From Mallotus nudiflorus (taxonomy: Eukaryota > Streptophyta > Magnoliopsida > Malpighiales > Euphorbiaceae): a stretch of 64,000 bases of DNA. Made by a program: the position numbers and the translations under genes. Where the stretch lies: the NCBI GenBank assembly GCA_947683625.1, contig CANTUR010000047.1, positions 1,984,001 to 2,048,000 of the forward strand, written 5' to 3'. The notes below the pieces were generated by a model. It searched no databases, was not told where the DNA came from, and was given only the letters and a program-made list of their open reading frames with translations. Below are positions 40,931-52,620 of this stretch, in pieces. How positions within the stretch are numbered: position 1 is the stretch's first letter; each line of letters opens with the position of its first letter.

Positions 40931-41395
40931 TAATAATAGTTTAATAATTTATAATATAGTATATTAATATAATACTTATAAAAAATTACCCACCACACAC
41001 ATATAATTTAATATTTTAATAATTTATATACTAAATAAAAATAATTAAATAACAATAAAACTAATTAATAAATAGTAAAATATTAGGGTAATTAATTAAA
41101 CCCTAATTAAATAAATACACACATATACGTTATTTAGTACTTTAAAAATATATCTGAGTTCACGCAAATGCGTAAATCTAATTAAAATAATTAATAGTAA
41201 ATTATTTACGTAAAAATTTCCCCAAAAATGCAAGTCCCGGAAATTTTTTACGTAAAATACTTAAAATAACATAAAATAATAAAAATCAATTTTAATTAAA
41301 TAACAACTCATGAAATATCATAAATATATACAAAAATTATTAACACTGCATATCCCGATGCAGTATAAAAATATTTAAAAACATGGGATATTACA
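39970..41395 (-). mobile_element. LTR D, fragment 3 (5' end of the LTR)
   Basis: Continues LTR D after element E, starting with the second ATTAA and ending GGGATATTACA. The next bases are not a polypurine tract but LTR F sequence, so D is a solo LTR or a 5' LTR. Adding the pieces (with about 437 bp outside the window) gives about 3.28 kb, a complete LTR. A TA microsatellite lies at about 40897-40926. Donor 1 is lost here. Confidence 0.88.
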
Positions 41396-44247
41396 ATTTA
41401 CAACTACCGCAGTGTCTAGATTAAAAAAAATAAAACTCAAGTTAGCAGTTTACATAAAGAAGCCGGGGCGGAAGAAATCCGGCGTACAGGCCTGCTACTG
41501 AGGTCTGATGAAGATGACTCTCCTGAAAAATAGTCAACGGAAGGGAGTTAGACCTCACTGAGTGAATTACTATAATATATATACATGCATACTAAATGCC
41601 AATGCACACAATCAAAAGTATATAATATATATATATATATATATAAGCAAATACACAAAGATGCAATAAAATCATTTTATATATATATTTACTGAAAATC
41701 ACCGTTTCTGAAGGATCTAATAGAACCCTAGAATATCGCAACCTCGAAAACAGTGTTAGACAACACTCTAGCCATACAGGCTCACTTATTCCAATATAAT
41801 CACTTGATCCATTTGGACAGTAGACTGGCCCCGAGACACTAAGTCAACCGAGCTCCAGCAGTCTGACTGTCGGTGTGATTGGCCCCGAGACACTTGGTCA
41901 ACCGAGCTCCAGCAATCACACCTCCAAACCATATCTCACACATCAGATAATCATATCCAATCAATATCCACAAATGGTTAGTAATATAGCCTAAATGCTA
42001 TAAGCGTACCGGTATGTACTCGGTCCTAGTGCTGCCCACTAGGTAGCACGTTCTATTGATATCCTTCATTAAAATATAAAGCATACATTCATAAAAGTAA
42101 ATGATGCATGAATTGAATAAAATAGCAACATAAACCATATATATACTAAAAATATACCAAAAGTAAACCAAAAATAAACCAAAAATACCCTAAAAATAAA
42201 CTTAAGTACTAATTAAATCATTATGCATATTTACTCAAAATAAAACATATATTTCTAAAATCATGCATCCTAAAGCATATATATATATAAAATAGTAACT
42301 CACTTTTAGTGCGCTCCTCGAGATGGGTCTGACGGGCCTGGTCCACTAGGCCTCGGTCTCGGCGCAACTAAACATACAAAAATAACAGACATCGGAATAA
42401 ACCTAACAGAAAATCCTAGAAACTTAATCTAGAATATTGGACACGGAATCAAAATTAGGGTTTGACCGGATATCACGTTTTACGAGAATTCTACCAAAAA
42501 TCTAGTAGAACCTCCCCTATAAAACGGACATCTCTCTACTCAAAGAGTAGAGCCAGCCCTGCAAAGAAATGCACTTCAAAAAATAGACACAGAAACACAT
42601 CCACAACCCCTCGGTCGGACTCCAAACTACAGTCTCCCGATCGGGGTCCACAATCCACGAAATAATATAAAAATACCAAAAATACCCTTATATCACAGAA
42701 ATACAATTAATAAGTAGGAATTACGTAATTAACCCTAAAACACAATAAAAACCGATAAAAATTCATTTTATTAGAAAAATCGTATATTATATATATAATT
42801 GAAAATAATTCACGAAAAATAGTTTTAATTAATTAAAAATACTAAATAATTTATAGAAATCATTTTTATACCTTAAATAACTATTAAAACCAATTTAATT
42901 ACATTTTTAGTCAATTTAGGATAAAATTACCAAAATACCCCTATATATATAAATATACTAAAATTACTCCAAAAATTCACCAAAAATAGTATAATTATCC
43001 AAAATTAATTTTCTCAACATATTTATCACTAATATCAATAATTAAACTCAATTAACTAATTAATTTCAATTAAAAACACAATTAACCTAATTTTTCCAAA
43101 ATTACATAAACTAATTAAATTCAAAATAAATACATAAAAATTCATAAAAATTCCAAATAAATTCCTATAATTCTTTTCAACACCTATATTTATCATAAAA
43201 CACAATTTCATAATTTAATTAATTAATTTTCGAAAATTAGAAAATAATAATAAAATATTCAAAAATACCCAAAAATCAAAATAATTCCCAAAAATTCTAA
43301 AAAAATTCACACATGAATATTAAGCTACTAGGATCAACATTTGTTAAGGGAATTTTCATGAATCACAACGAAAAATTCAAAAAAAAATTTGAAAATCAAT
43401 TTCGGCCAAATTGGAAAAATTGAGAAAAACCATACCAAATCAAGTTTTAAGCTTAAACAAAGCTTGGAATCGTCTTCTATGGCTTCAGGGGAGTCCAACG
43501 ACACCAGAATGAGGGAATTTGGTGGCCGGAATCGTGAGGTGTGAAGAAAATGAAACTTTCGGCCAAAAAATGGTGGAAGACAAGCTCATCAGCGCCGGGG
43601 AAGACGACCGGAACGACGGAGCTGCTGGAGAAGACGATGGCACACTGGGAGGCACTCTGATGGCCGGTGATCGAAAGTAGCAGCAGTGAGGTGAGGGTTA
43701 ATGGAGGGAAGTCGGGGGAAGGAGAAGAAAATAGAAGAGAAAGGAAAGAAAAAAATAAAAGAAATATATATATATATATATATTATAATATTAATAATAG
43801 TTTAATAATTTATAATATAGTATATTAATATAATATTTGGAAAAATTACCCACCGCACACATATAATTTAATATTTTAATAATTTATATACTAAATAAAA
43901 ATAATTAAATAACAATAAAACTAATTAATAAATATTAAAATATTAGGGTAATTAATTAAACCCTAATTAAATAAATACACACATATACGTTATTTAGTAC
44001 TTTAAAAATATATATGAGTTCGTGCAAATGCATAAATCTAATTAAAATAATTAATAGTAAATTATTTACGTAAAAATTTTCCCAAAAATGCAAGTCCCAG
44101 GAAAATTTTACATAAAATATCATAAAATAATAAAAAATCAATTTTTTATTAAATAACATCTCATGAAATATCATAAATATATACAAAAATTATTAACACT
44201 GCATATCCTGATGCAGTATAAAATATTTAAAAACACGGGATATTACA
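41396..44247 (-). mobile_element. LTR F, 3' start cut off by LTR D
   Basis: Starts about 290 bp into the LTR, because LTR D is inserted there, and ends CACGGGATATTACA at 44247. ATTTA (41396-41400) is the likely target duplication of D; its partner lies left of the window. It keeps acceptor 1 (CTGCAAAGAAA near 42558), donor 2 (near 42296) and the hairpin blocks. Donor 1 is degraded. F itself is followed by LTR G sequence, so it is a solo LTR or 5' LTR nested in G. Confidence 0.88.
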
Positions 44248-46868
44248 AGTCTGATGATATGAGATCTCCTGAAAAAAATAATTGAGGGGGGTCAGACCTC
44301 ACTGAGTGAATTATTATACTATATATACATGCAAACTAAATCATAACAATCAGGCATTCTTATATATATATATGTATATACACACACTTCACACGAATGC
44401 TAAACTCTGCCTTTATAAATATACTAAATGTATAAAATGTTTATTTTAATTCATGAAGGATCCATAGAACCCTAATAATAACAACCTTAATAACCCCATC
44501 ATCACTCTAGCCATGCAGGCTCACTTGATTCCAAATAGAACACTTATTCCAATCTGGACAGCAGACTGGCCCCGAGACACTAAGTCAACCGAGCTCCAGC
44601 AGTCTGACTGTCATTGTGATTGGCCCCGAGACACTTGGTCAATCAAGCTCCAGCAATCACACTATCTATCACCTCACATCTCAATCAACCCAATAGATCA
44701 TTCAATTCACTTATGGACAGTAGACTGGCCCCGAGACAGTAAGTCAATCGAGCTCCAGCAGTCTGACTGTCAGTGTGATTGGCCCCGCAATCACACTATC
44801 TATCATACCATTAATCTTAGTCAATTCAATTAAATCAATTATAATCACCAAATTTTAACTCTCACTCAATCCTTATCTATCATACCGGTACGTACACGGT
44901 CCTAATGCTGCCCACTAGGAAGCACGTTCTATTGATATCCTTCACTTAGAATAAATCATTAATATAGTTAAAAACAATTTAAATGAGTAACAATAATATA
45001 ACATGCATTATCTTAAAAATATACTTAAATATGCAAAAGATATACCCTAAGTACACAAATCATTTAATAAAACATTTATGTATAAATATTCATTTAAATA
45101 CGTGTTCGTATTTAACATATATTCACAAATATACTGAAAATAAACCTAATTATCTAGCATGCATATATCAAAATAAACCCTAAATATACCACTAATGTGC
45201 TAGGTTAAATTTAATAATAAAACATGTATTTATTTGGAAATAAATAAAAAAATATACCAAAAATAAACTTAAAAATAATTTAAGTGTAGGTTTATAATTT
45301 AACATGCAATTGTTTAAGAATAAACCTAAAATCTACTGAAACTATACCTAAAGTATACTAATCATTTAATAAAATAATTATGTCTAAGTGCACATTTTAA
45401 AATATGTGTATATTACTCAAATGTATTAAACCTAAACCTAATTATTTAATGTGCATATATCAAACTAACATGCGTAATTATTTAATATGCATATATATAA
45501 AAATGCAACCCTAGATATACCAAAAATATTATAATTTAAATCCCTTTTTAAACATACAGTGAAAATGAAAAATTCTAAATAATGCACCCTATATGCAGTG
45601 CATATATATACAGTATAATAACTCACATGTTAGCGCTCCACGAGACAACCTTGGCGGGCCTGATCCGTTAGGCCTCGGTCTCGGCGTAGCTAGACAAACA
45701 AATGACAACATGAAATCAGAATAAATTTAACGAAAATTCTAAAGACTCGATCTAGAATTTTAAACACAGAATTAGAATAGGAATTTGACCGGACATCACG
45801 TTTTACGAGAATTCTACCTAAAATCCTGTAGAACCTCCCCTGTAAAACGGACATCTCTCTACTCAAAGAGTAGAGCCGATCCTGCAAAGAAAACACACTT
45901 CGGAATAAACACAGAATTACAACCACAATCCCTCGGTCGAACTCCAAACTATAATTTACCGATTGAGGTTCACAATTCACAGAATAATTATAAAATACCG
46001 AAAATGCCCTTATATAATAAAAATACATGTTTAATCTATTAATCCCAAAATACACATAACCTATATAAAATTCCATAAAATTATATAAATTCATAAAAAT
46101 TATTTAATAAATAAATAACATTTTAATATCAACTCAAACACACAATTTACCTTTAAATTCATCCAAAATACTCATTTAATTCAATACTTCAAAATTTACA
46201 TAAACTATAAATATTTCTGAAAATTATATAATAATTCTCAAAAAATTAATTTCTCAACATTATAATTACCAACAATATATAGCATCAATAATTTAACCAA
46301 ATTTATAATTAAAATAATTAATTAACAAAAGTTTTGATAATTAATAATTAAATATAAAATAATCAAAAAAATTAACCAAAACAACTTGGATCAACTCAAA
46401 GTTAACCAAATAATTAAACTAAATACTGAATAATTAAATATATAATATGTAAATTAACTAAACTCAAAATCAACCTAAAAACTACTAAAAACAACCACCC
46501 AACAACTACCCTTTCCTAACACCAACGCATACTTACCAAGCAAGAAAATCAACAACTGAAGGATGCTGGAGCTACTGCTATGTCCGGTGACAGCAGATGG
46601 AGGTGGTGGCGGAGCTGGCGTCGCGACAGAGGGCTGCTGCTGCTGGCGATCTTCGTGCGAGGAGGAGTTGTTGCAGCTGATGCTGCTGTCCCACGGCTTC
46701 AACAGCCCTCTCCAGCGGTTGCCGGCGTCCAGAGGAAGGTGGAGATGGTGGTGGTGGGGAGAAGCAGTCTGGCGAGAAGCACACCGACAGGGGAGGTCGG
46801 GCGGTGACGCACGGAGGGGAAGAAGGAAACTCTGCAAATTTTCTTTCTTTCTCTTCTAAATAATTGAG

Positions 46869-46901
<33 letters not shown>

Positions 46902-47474
46902 GTGTTTAGTTTTATCAATCTTTGGTTATAAATAATATTATTTTATGTCTAAAGAAATTTCCACCACACAAAACTAAACACTATTTCATTTATATATATA
47001 TATATATACATACATAATCTCACACAATATTAATAATAATACACACAATAGAATATAATATAAAATAATACTCAAAATAACATTAATAAAATATCACTAT
47101 CAAAATTAATAAATATTAACAAAGTAAATTAATAAAATAAAATAATAATGAGGTACTCACAATATTAAAAATGCTCAAAATCATGTCAACTAAGAAAATA
47201 ATATTAGTGTTTAAAAATAATAATATTAAAATAACTATGCACTAGATTAACATTATTAAAATGATAGAATTCAAAAATAATAAACATACATAATAGAATT
47301 TTAAACGTCTAAAATAATAAATTTAAATTATTATATTTACATAAAAAATTCAATTAAACTTAAAATAATGATAATAAATCATAAATTAGTGAAATAATTA
47401 AATATAATTTTTAAACTTTATTAACACTGCATATCTCAATATTTAATAAAATAATTTAAAACCAGGTTATCACA
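44248..47474 (-). mobile_element. LTR G, divergent subfamily, 3' start cut off by LTR F
   Basis: Starts about 393 bp into the LTR and ends GGTTATCACA, so in element direction it begins TGTGATAACC rather than TGTAATATCCC. The downstream part (44248-46300) is close to solo LTR I and carries extra tandem copies of the hairpin unit (44560-44800). The promoter/first-exon part (46480-46870) is unrelated to the other LTRs: GC-rich, with GGTGGTGG-type repeats on the + strand, yet it also ends in a strong donor (CTTG|GTAAGT, intron from 46536). It ends 233 bp downstream of the UGT stop codon, in the same direction as the UGT. Confidence 0.82.
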
Positions 47475-47707
47475 CAAATAATAATTTCTATTAAAATATA
47501 GCAGGCAAGTCTTACAGCTCCAGTACAAGAAAGAAAATAAGAACACAGCAACGTATCATACTTCCAAACAATATATCATTTCCAAGTCTCTGGTGAAGAA
47601 TACTATATATGGAGTGGATGTGTGGGGTTTAACAAACTTCAAATGGCAGACAGGCTTAGTTATAATGTCTAATCAACAAAAGCAAATGTCCTTATTTTTT
47701 CCATTTC
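47475..47707 (-). other. UGT 3' flank / probable 3' UTR
   Basis: Unique AT-rich sequence between the UGT stop codon and LTR G. No ORF. There is no canonical AATAAA on the - strand; AAAAAATAAGG just after the stop (about 47690-47702) is the nearest variant signal. Confidence 0.5.
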
Positions 47708-49305
47708 TTAAATGTGGCTACTTGCTGGAGAACGATTTAGGACTATATTTATTATTTTGTCCAAATTGATGTACGATGATCCTCGACCACTTGCAGTAGC
47801 CTCTTCTGCCTTATTTTTCCACTCCATCGCCATTTTCATGATTTTTTTCCCTTCATTACCATCCATCAACTCCTTCACTTGCCTCTCTATTTCGTTTCGC
47901 TTCACATCGTTATCTACCTCCATTCCCACACCCCACTTATTGCAACAGAACCAACTATTTGTCTGTTGGTCTGCAAAGAAAGGCCAACAAATCATGCCCA
48001 CACCTCCGCACAAACTTTCTATTGTTGAATTCCATCCGCTGTGTGTCAAGAATCCTCCGATTGAAGGGTGGCTTAAAACTTCCTCTTGCGGACACCAGCT
48101 TGCCAGTAGACACCTTTCTTTAGTCTCCTCCAAGAATTCTGCAGGAATGATTGCCGACTCCCCGGTAACAAGATCAGGCCTAATCACCCACAAGAATGTC
48201 TTCTTGCTATTTGCAAGTCCCCAAGCGAATTCTACAAGTTGTTGTGGTGCCATGACAGTGACACTACCAAAATTCACATAAACAACTGAGCTTGGTTCTT
48301 TTGAATCGAGCCACTCTTGACAGCCAGGTTGTTCCTTCCATAGATTTAATTTTATAGATTTTGTACTATTTTCTCGGACCTGATCTTGGAGTAGTAGCTG
48401 AAGAGGACCTACGGTGAACACTGGATTTGGAAGGATCAAAGAAAGATGCTCTAAAACTTCTTTCTCTAAATCATCAAACGTATTGAATATGACTGCCGAA
48501 TCATTTCGAGCACTTTCTGGTTTTCTGATGAGTAAATTTATCATAATATCATTAGGGTCTGTAGTTCTGATAAAGCTTGGCAAATTCTTCAAGCGTATGC
48601 CTTCCATGCCAGGAATCCAGTCGATTACAGTATCTAAGTATCCATTTGTCAGGTAGCTTGCTTCTGCACACATAAAATTTAGAAGGCGAAGTTAGAACCT
48701 TATTATAGGTATTGTTTCAGATTACGAAATCAACACTACAGCAATTAACAAGAAAATAAAAGAACAAATCCTAAATTGATACCTTTAAGAGGAACAAAAC
48801 CCTTTTCAACTAAAGGGCGGAAGTGCAAATAAGCCATGAACCCACAAACGCTAGCTGTCCAAAAGAGGACAACAGGAACGCCCAATTCCTGACTAGCCTG
48901 GAGCGTAAAGCCCATGATGAAATCAGAAACAATACAAGTGACAGGAGGGACATTCGACGAAGCAGAATTGTTGAGTTTAGAGAGGAGGTCCATAAAAGGG
49001 GCCAAGCAATTATGCTTGGTGGAGTAGCAGAGAGAAGGCACGTCTTGGGTGGAGTCGAAATCTTCCGATGGGGGGAGTCCGTCAGGAATAGTCTCAAACC
49101 GGAAAGAAGGAAGGCCCTGGAGAGAGTCAGGGCCTCTGGATTTAAGGAGACGGTGGTGATTGTACTCTGTGTTAACAAATGTGATGTGGAAGCCTTTCTG
49201 GTGAAGAAGTTTTGCTAGTTGTAGCATTGGGTTTATGTGGCCTTGTAATGGGAATGGGACACAAACTGCATGAGGACCAAAATTTTCTTGCCCTACACAA
49301 TCCAT
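47708..49305 (-). CDS. Family-1 UDP-glycosyltransferase, UGT85-like (492 aa, two exons)
   Basis: Exon 1 is 49305-48783 and exon 2 is 48663-47708. The 119-bp intron (48782-48664) starts GTATCA and ends TGTGCAG, and joining restores one frame of 492 codons plus stop, a normal length for plant UGTs. The enzyme should transfer a sugar, probably glucose from UDP-glucose, to a small lipophilic acceptor in the cytosol. Visible are the N-terminal acceptor domain with catalytic His23 (PLQGHINPM) and Asp128 (CIVSDF), and the 44-residue PSPG donor box at 364-407, starting WCPQEE and ending ADQ; the final Gln favours UDP-glucose. Departures from consensus are HSGWNS for HCGWNS and CGGVG for CGGVP. The intron position after PLK and the following SYLTNGYLDT are typical of UGT85. 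The acceptor substrate cannot be read from sequence. No inactivating change is seen. Confidence 0.93.
48664..48782 (-). other. Intron of the UGT gene
   Basis: 119 bp, phase 1 (after the first base of a Glu codon), with GT at 48782-48781 and AG at 48665-48664. It is AT-rich. UGT85 genes commonly have one intron at this place. Confidence 0.92.
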
Positions 49306-49364
49306 TTTTCTCTGTTTCCCGCTCTCCCTCTCTCTTTTGTGCTTGCCTGCAAGTGCTATAACTT

Positions 49365-49374
49365 GTTTTTATAG
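49365..49374 (-). promoter_or_regulatory. TATA box of the UGT gene
   Basis: CTATAAAAAC on the - strand, about 60 bp before the ATG. The 5' UTR that follows is short and purine-rich (AGAGAGAGGGAGAG). Position and sequence fit a plant TATA promoter; the start site itself is not determined. Confidence 0.7.
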
Positions 49375-49389
49375 ATGAAAGTGCCACTA

Positions 49390-51454
49390 CAAACTATTTG
49401 AAAAATAATTATCACATTTACCAAAATAGTGATAATAATGATAATAATAATATGGAAAATGTTGGATGTCGATGGTAGCAACCGATAGTGCCCCAGGGAT
49501 AATTATAATATGGGTAATATTAGTGTGTTACGGGGTGGGTCAATTTTTTAAAATGTTCTCCCTTCAGTTGACAATTCCCAATATTTTAGGGAAAAAAAGG
49601 CACATCAAATTATTTTTGTAATTTAGTAAACCCATAATATACTATTTATATTACGAGTCAGTGATATGTATTCGATTCTTATAATATTTAGTTTATTAAA
49701 GAGTGGGTCCATTATGATAACATCCAACCTTTATCATATTTTCCTTTAATCTTTTCTTTAAGTAACCTTAAAGCCACTAAGATATAGAGGGATGAATAAT
49801 AATTTCAATACATAATATTCTTTTTCACATGATTCAAGTTAGTTAATTTTAATTCTTGATTAAAATTATACAATATTTAAGTTCCTTTTCCTTTATTTTT
49901 TTTTAAAAAAAACATATCTCTTTATTTTTCATTTTTTCAAAATTTTTAAATTAGGGATCATTTTTCAATTTTAATTTGTTTTTTAATTTTTAAATAATTT
50001 TGGAAATCTTTTTGCAAAAACTCATCATGTGATGATGTTAAATTATTTTTAATTTGTTTAATTTTAATAGGATCTCGAGATTAAAATCTAAAAAATAATA
50101 GTTAATTAGTGATTTTGGATATGAAATCATAAAACATGATTTTTTTTCATTTTTATATATATTTATATTATTAAAGAGCTAAATTAATTTTTGTTTGTGG
50201 CCAAAAATACCTTTAATTGACTCAACCTACCTTCATCATTTATATTTTTTTATTTTTAATTTAAAGAGTGTTTATTTTATTAGTTGAAATGCAGTTGGTA
50301 GCTATTCAATTCCAAACAACTTGAAAAAGATACCTAAATAACATTAGTTCAGATAAACTCTAATTTGAAACTTTTCACCAACATCTCTTTATTTAAAAAT
50401 TATATTTACTATCTAATCCTAACCTTTTCAACTTTAACTAATTATCATTACTTAATAAATTATTAATTGGATAATTATTAAAAATAGTAACAAAATATTA
50501 ATATTATAATTATTAAAAATATTAACCACATAAATAAAAATATTAATAATTTTCTTAATAAAAAATTTTACTAACTCATTATTTCTAATATTAATAATAG
50601 TAATAATATTAGTATTTTATTTCAAATAAATTTTCTAATAAAAGTATATCTATTCATTTTTTGAAATTATATAAATAAAACTATCTATAATATTTTTTAT
50701 TATAGGCATTAAATAATTTTTTTACCATACATATTATTATTAATATTTATATCATATATTATACATATAATATCTATAAATGTAATTAAATATACTATCA
50801 GCAACCGTTGCTATAATTTCACGAAACACTTAGTATTGGTTAGCTATCAACTACCAACAATAACTTAATCAAATAGACACTTAAATTTTATATGTAACTA
50901 GTCATAAATCCGCGTACTTAAATTTGATATGTAACTAGTCATAAATCCGTGTTCTACGCGGACTGCAAATAATATAAATATTTTAAAATAAAAAATTAAA
51001 TAATTTTAATAAATTAAATATTTTAGTATCACATCAATACACAAAATAAATAAATAAATAGAATAATAACTAAATAAATTAAAAATAAATTATATCATAT
51101 TAATTTTATTTTCTTAATTTTGTTAACATAATTTAAAATTAAACTATAAATTTAAATTTAAAATTAAAATTTGAACTATAAATTAAACATTAAACATTAA
51201 AAAATTGAAAATAAATTATTTAATAAATAAATTGTAATATATTTAATAAAAATTATAATTTTATTTTGAGAATATATTTTCTAAAATATTTTTTACAAAA
51301 AGAATCTATAAATTATATATCTAAAATTAAATTATTAAGCAAAAAAATTACGAATTCGGTCGCAAGCATACTTTTCTTACTGAATTTTTTTATTTACAAA
51401 AAAATGGTTTAATAAATGTATGATGTAGCTTTTGAGTATAAACGCGATGCTCGT
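49390..51454. other. AT-rich intergenic sequence upstream of the UGT
   Basis: About 2 kb with no ORF of note, no RNA gene and no LTR similarity that I can see. A possible short inverted-repeat element spans about 49454-49745, where GGAAAAT and GTTGGATGT appear in inverted order at the two ends. The sequence is otherwise low in GC with many poly-A/T runs. Confidence 0.5.
50879..50952. repeat. Two tandem copies of a 37-bp unit
   Basis: The unit begins ACTTAAATTT and contains TAACTAGTCATAAATCC; the copies differ at two bases. The second copy runs into CCGTGTTCTACGCGG, a near-perfect palindrome. Hairpins near a CTAG-containing end are seen in some Helitrons, but no full element can be defined. 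Confidence 0.75.
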
Positions 51455-52462
51455 TGTCACGATCCAAACTGAGAGTTATGATCAGCACTAGCAAATGAGA
51501 ATTCTTTTGAATTCGGAACCCATACCAAGCTTAAAAAATAAAAACACAAGCATAATAAATAAAAATATGCTAGAATTAAAATTTAAAACGATATAAGATA
51601 AATATTCAAATCTTATTTTATAAAATAAAAATATTTATACAATATTCAGAGATAGGTCTCAAATCTAAAATAACATACTACTGATATAATACGCTACTAC
51701 TGCAGTTTTCTAGAGTACAATAAAAGTTTAGATAAATAAATTACAGAGCCTAGTCGGAGCTGAAGAAGATCGACATAAAGTACTATTGGTGAGGTTTGAA
51801 GAAGAAGAAGATCCTATAAAAAATATATTGAGGGGAGTCAGACCTTATTGATTGTATTATTATAATATATATACACGCAATGTAAATTCATATACGTCCA
51901 AGCATTAGTGTGTGTGTGTATATATATATATATTTATATTTATTTATTTATTTATTTTTATTTATATTTATATTTACACACATTTCACACAGATGCTGAA
52001 ATTCATTTTTATACATAATAAATGCATAAAATTATTTTAGTTAAAGGACCGCAGTAGAACCCTAACAGTTAGCAATCTCGACCATAATAATCCATAGCCA
52101 ACATGCTTAACCAAAACTCCAAGTATTTATTTATCCAACTTAACGTAGTAGACTGGCCCCGAGTACACTATGTCAACCAAGGTTCCAAAATCTCACTACC
52201 GTTATGATTGGCCCTCAGTACACTCGGTCAACCAAGGATCCACAATTAGCCTTTCCCAAAACCAACATCTCAATAACAATTATCAGATTCAACCTAATTT
52301 TATCGTACTATCGTGCAACAGTCCTAGTGTAGCCCACTAGGTAACACTTTCTATTGTTATCCTTCAAATCATTCTTATAATTATAAAAAAAAAATAATAA
52401 AATGCAAGATATAAATATGATAGCATTCATTTAAAGAAGAATATACTAATTATATACAGAAA
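51455..52462 (-). mobile_element. LTR H, old and truncated by LTR J
   Basis: Starts TGTCACGATCC (the LTR 3' end in reverse) and follows the family order: GAATTCGGAACC block, exon 3-like block (51720-51850), degraded tandem hairpins (52148-52245) and the CCTAGTGTAGCCCACTAGG hairpin (52323-52341). It is much more diverged than the other copies. It stops where LTR J begins; the rest must lie right of the window. Confidence 0.8.
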
Positions 52463-52620
52463 TGTAATAACCCTAGATTTTTAAATTTATTTTATTTTAA
52501 AATATGATTTACAGTGTTAATAAATTTTAAAATCCTATTCGATTATTTTACTATTTTGATAATAATTCTCATTAATTTATGTTTAAATATAATTTTCTAC
52601 GTAATTGTTTATATTGTAGT
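52463..52620 (+). mobile_element. LTR J, fragment 1
   Basis: Starts TGTAATAACCC and keeps the family's ACAGTGTTAATAA motif. It is interrupted after GTAGT (52616-52620) by solo LTR I and resumes at 56480. Confidence 0.7.

Noticed and set aside
40623..40967. 114-aa ORFs on both strands in LTR D
   Set aside because: They cover the first-exon-like GC-richer segment and a TA microsatellite; equivalent LTRs do not keep the frame.
44981..45560. AT-rich repeats that might be a CRISPR-like or satellite array
   Set aside because: The recurring AAATATAC/TTTAAT words are irregular in spacing and sequence; ordinary AT-rich LTR sequence.
46475..46859. ORFs of 68-120 aa on both strands in the GC-rich part of LTR G
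   Set aside because: Low-complexity Ser/Pro/Gly translations of a GC-rich segment that is open on both strands; no recognisable domain.
48823..49218. 131-aa ORF on the + strand within the UGT locus
   Set aside because: Antisense to UGT exon 1, where the - strand frame encodes the conserved N-terminal domain.
49172..49387. 71-aa ORF overlapping the UGT start and promoter
   Set aside because: Out of frame with the UGT and spans the TATA box; no conserved sequence.
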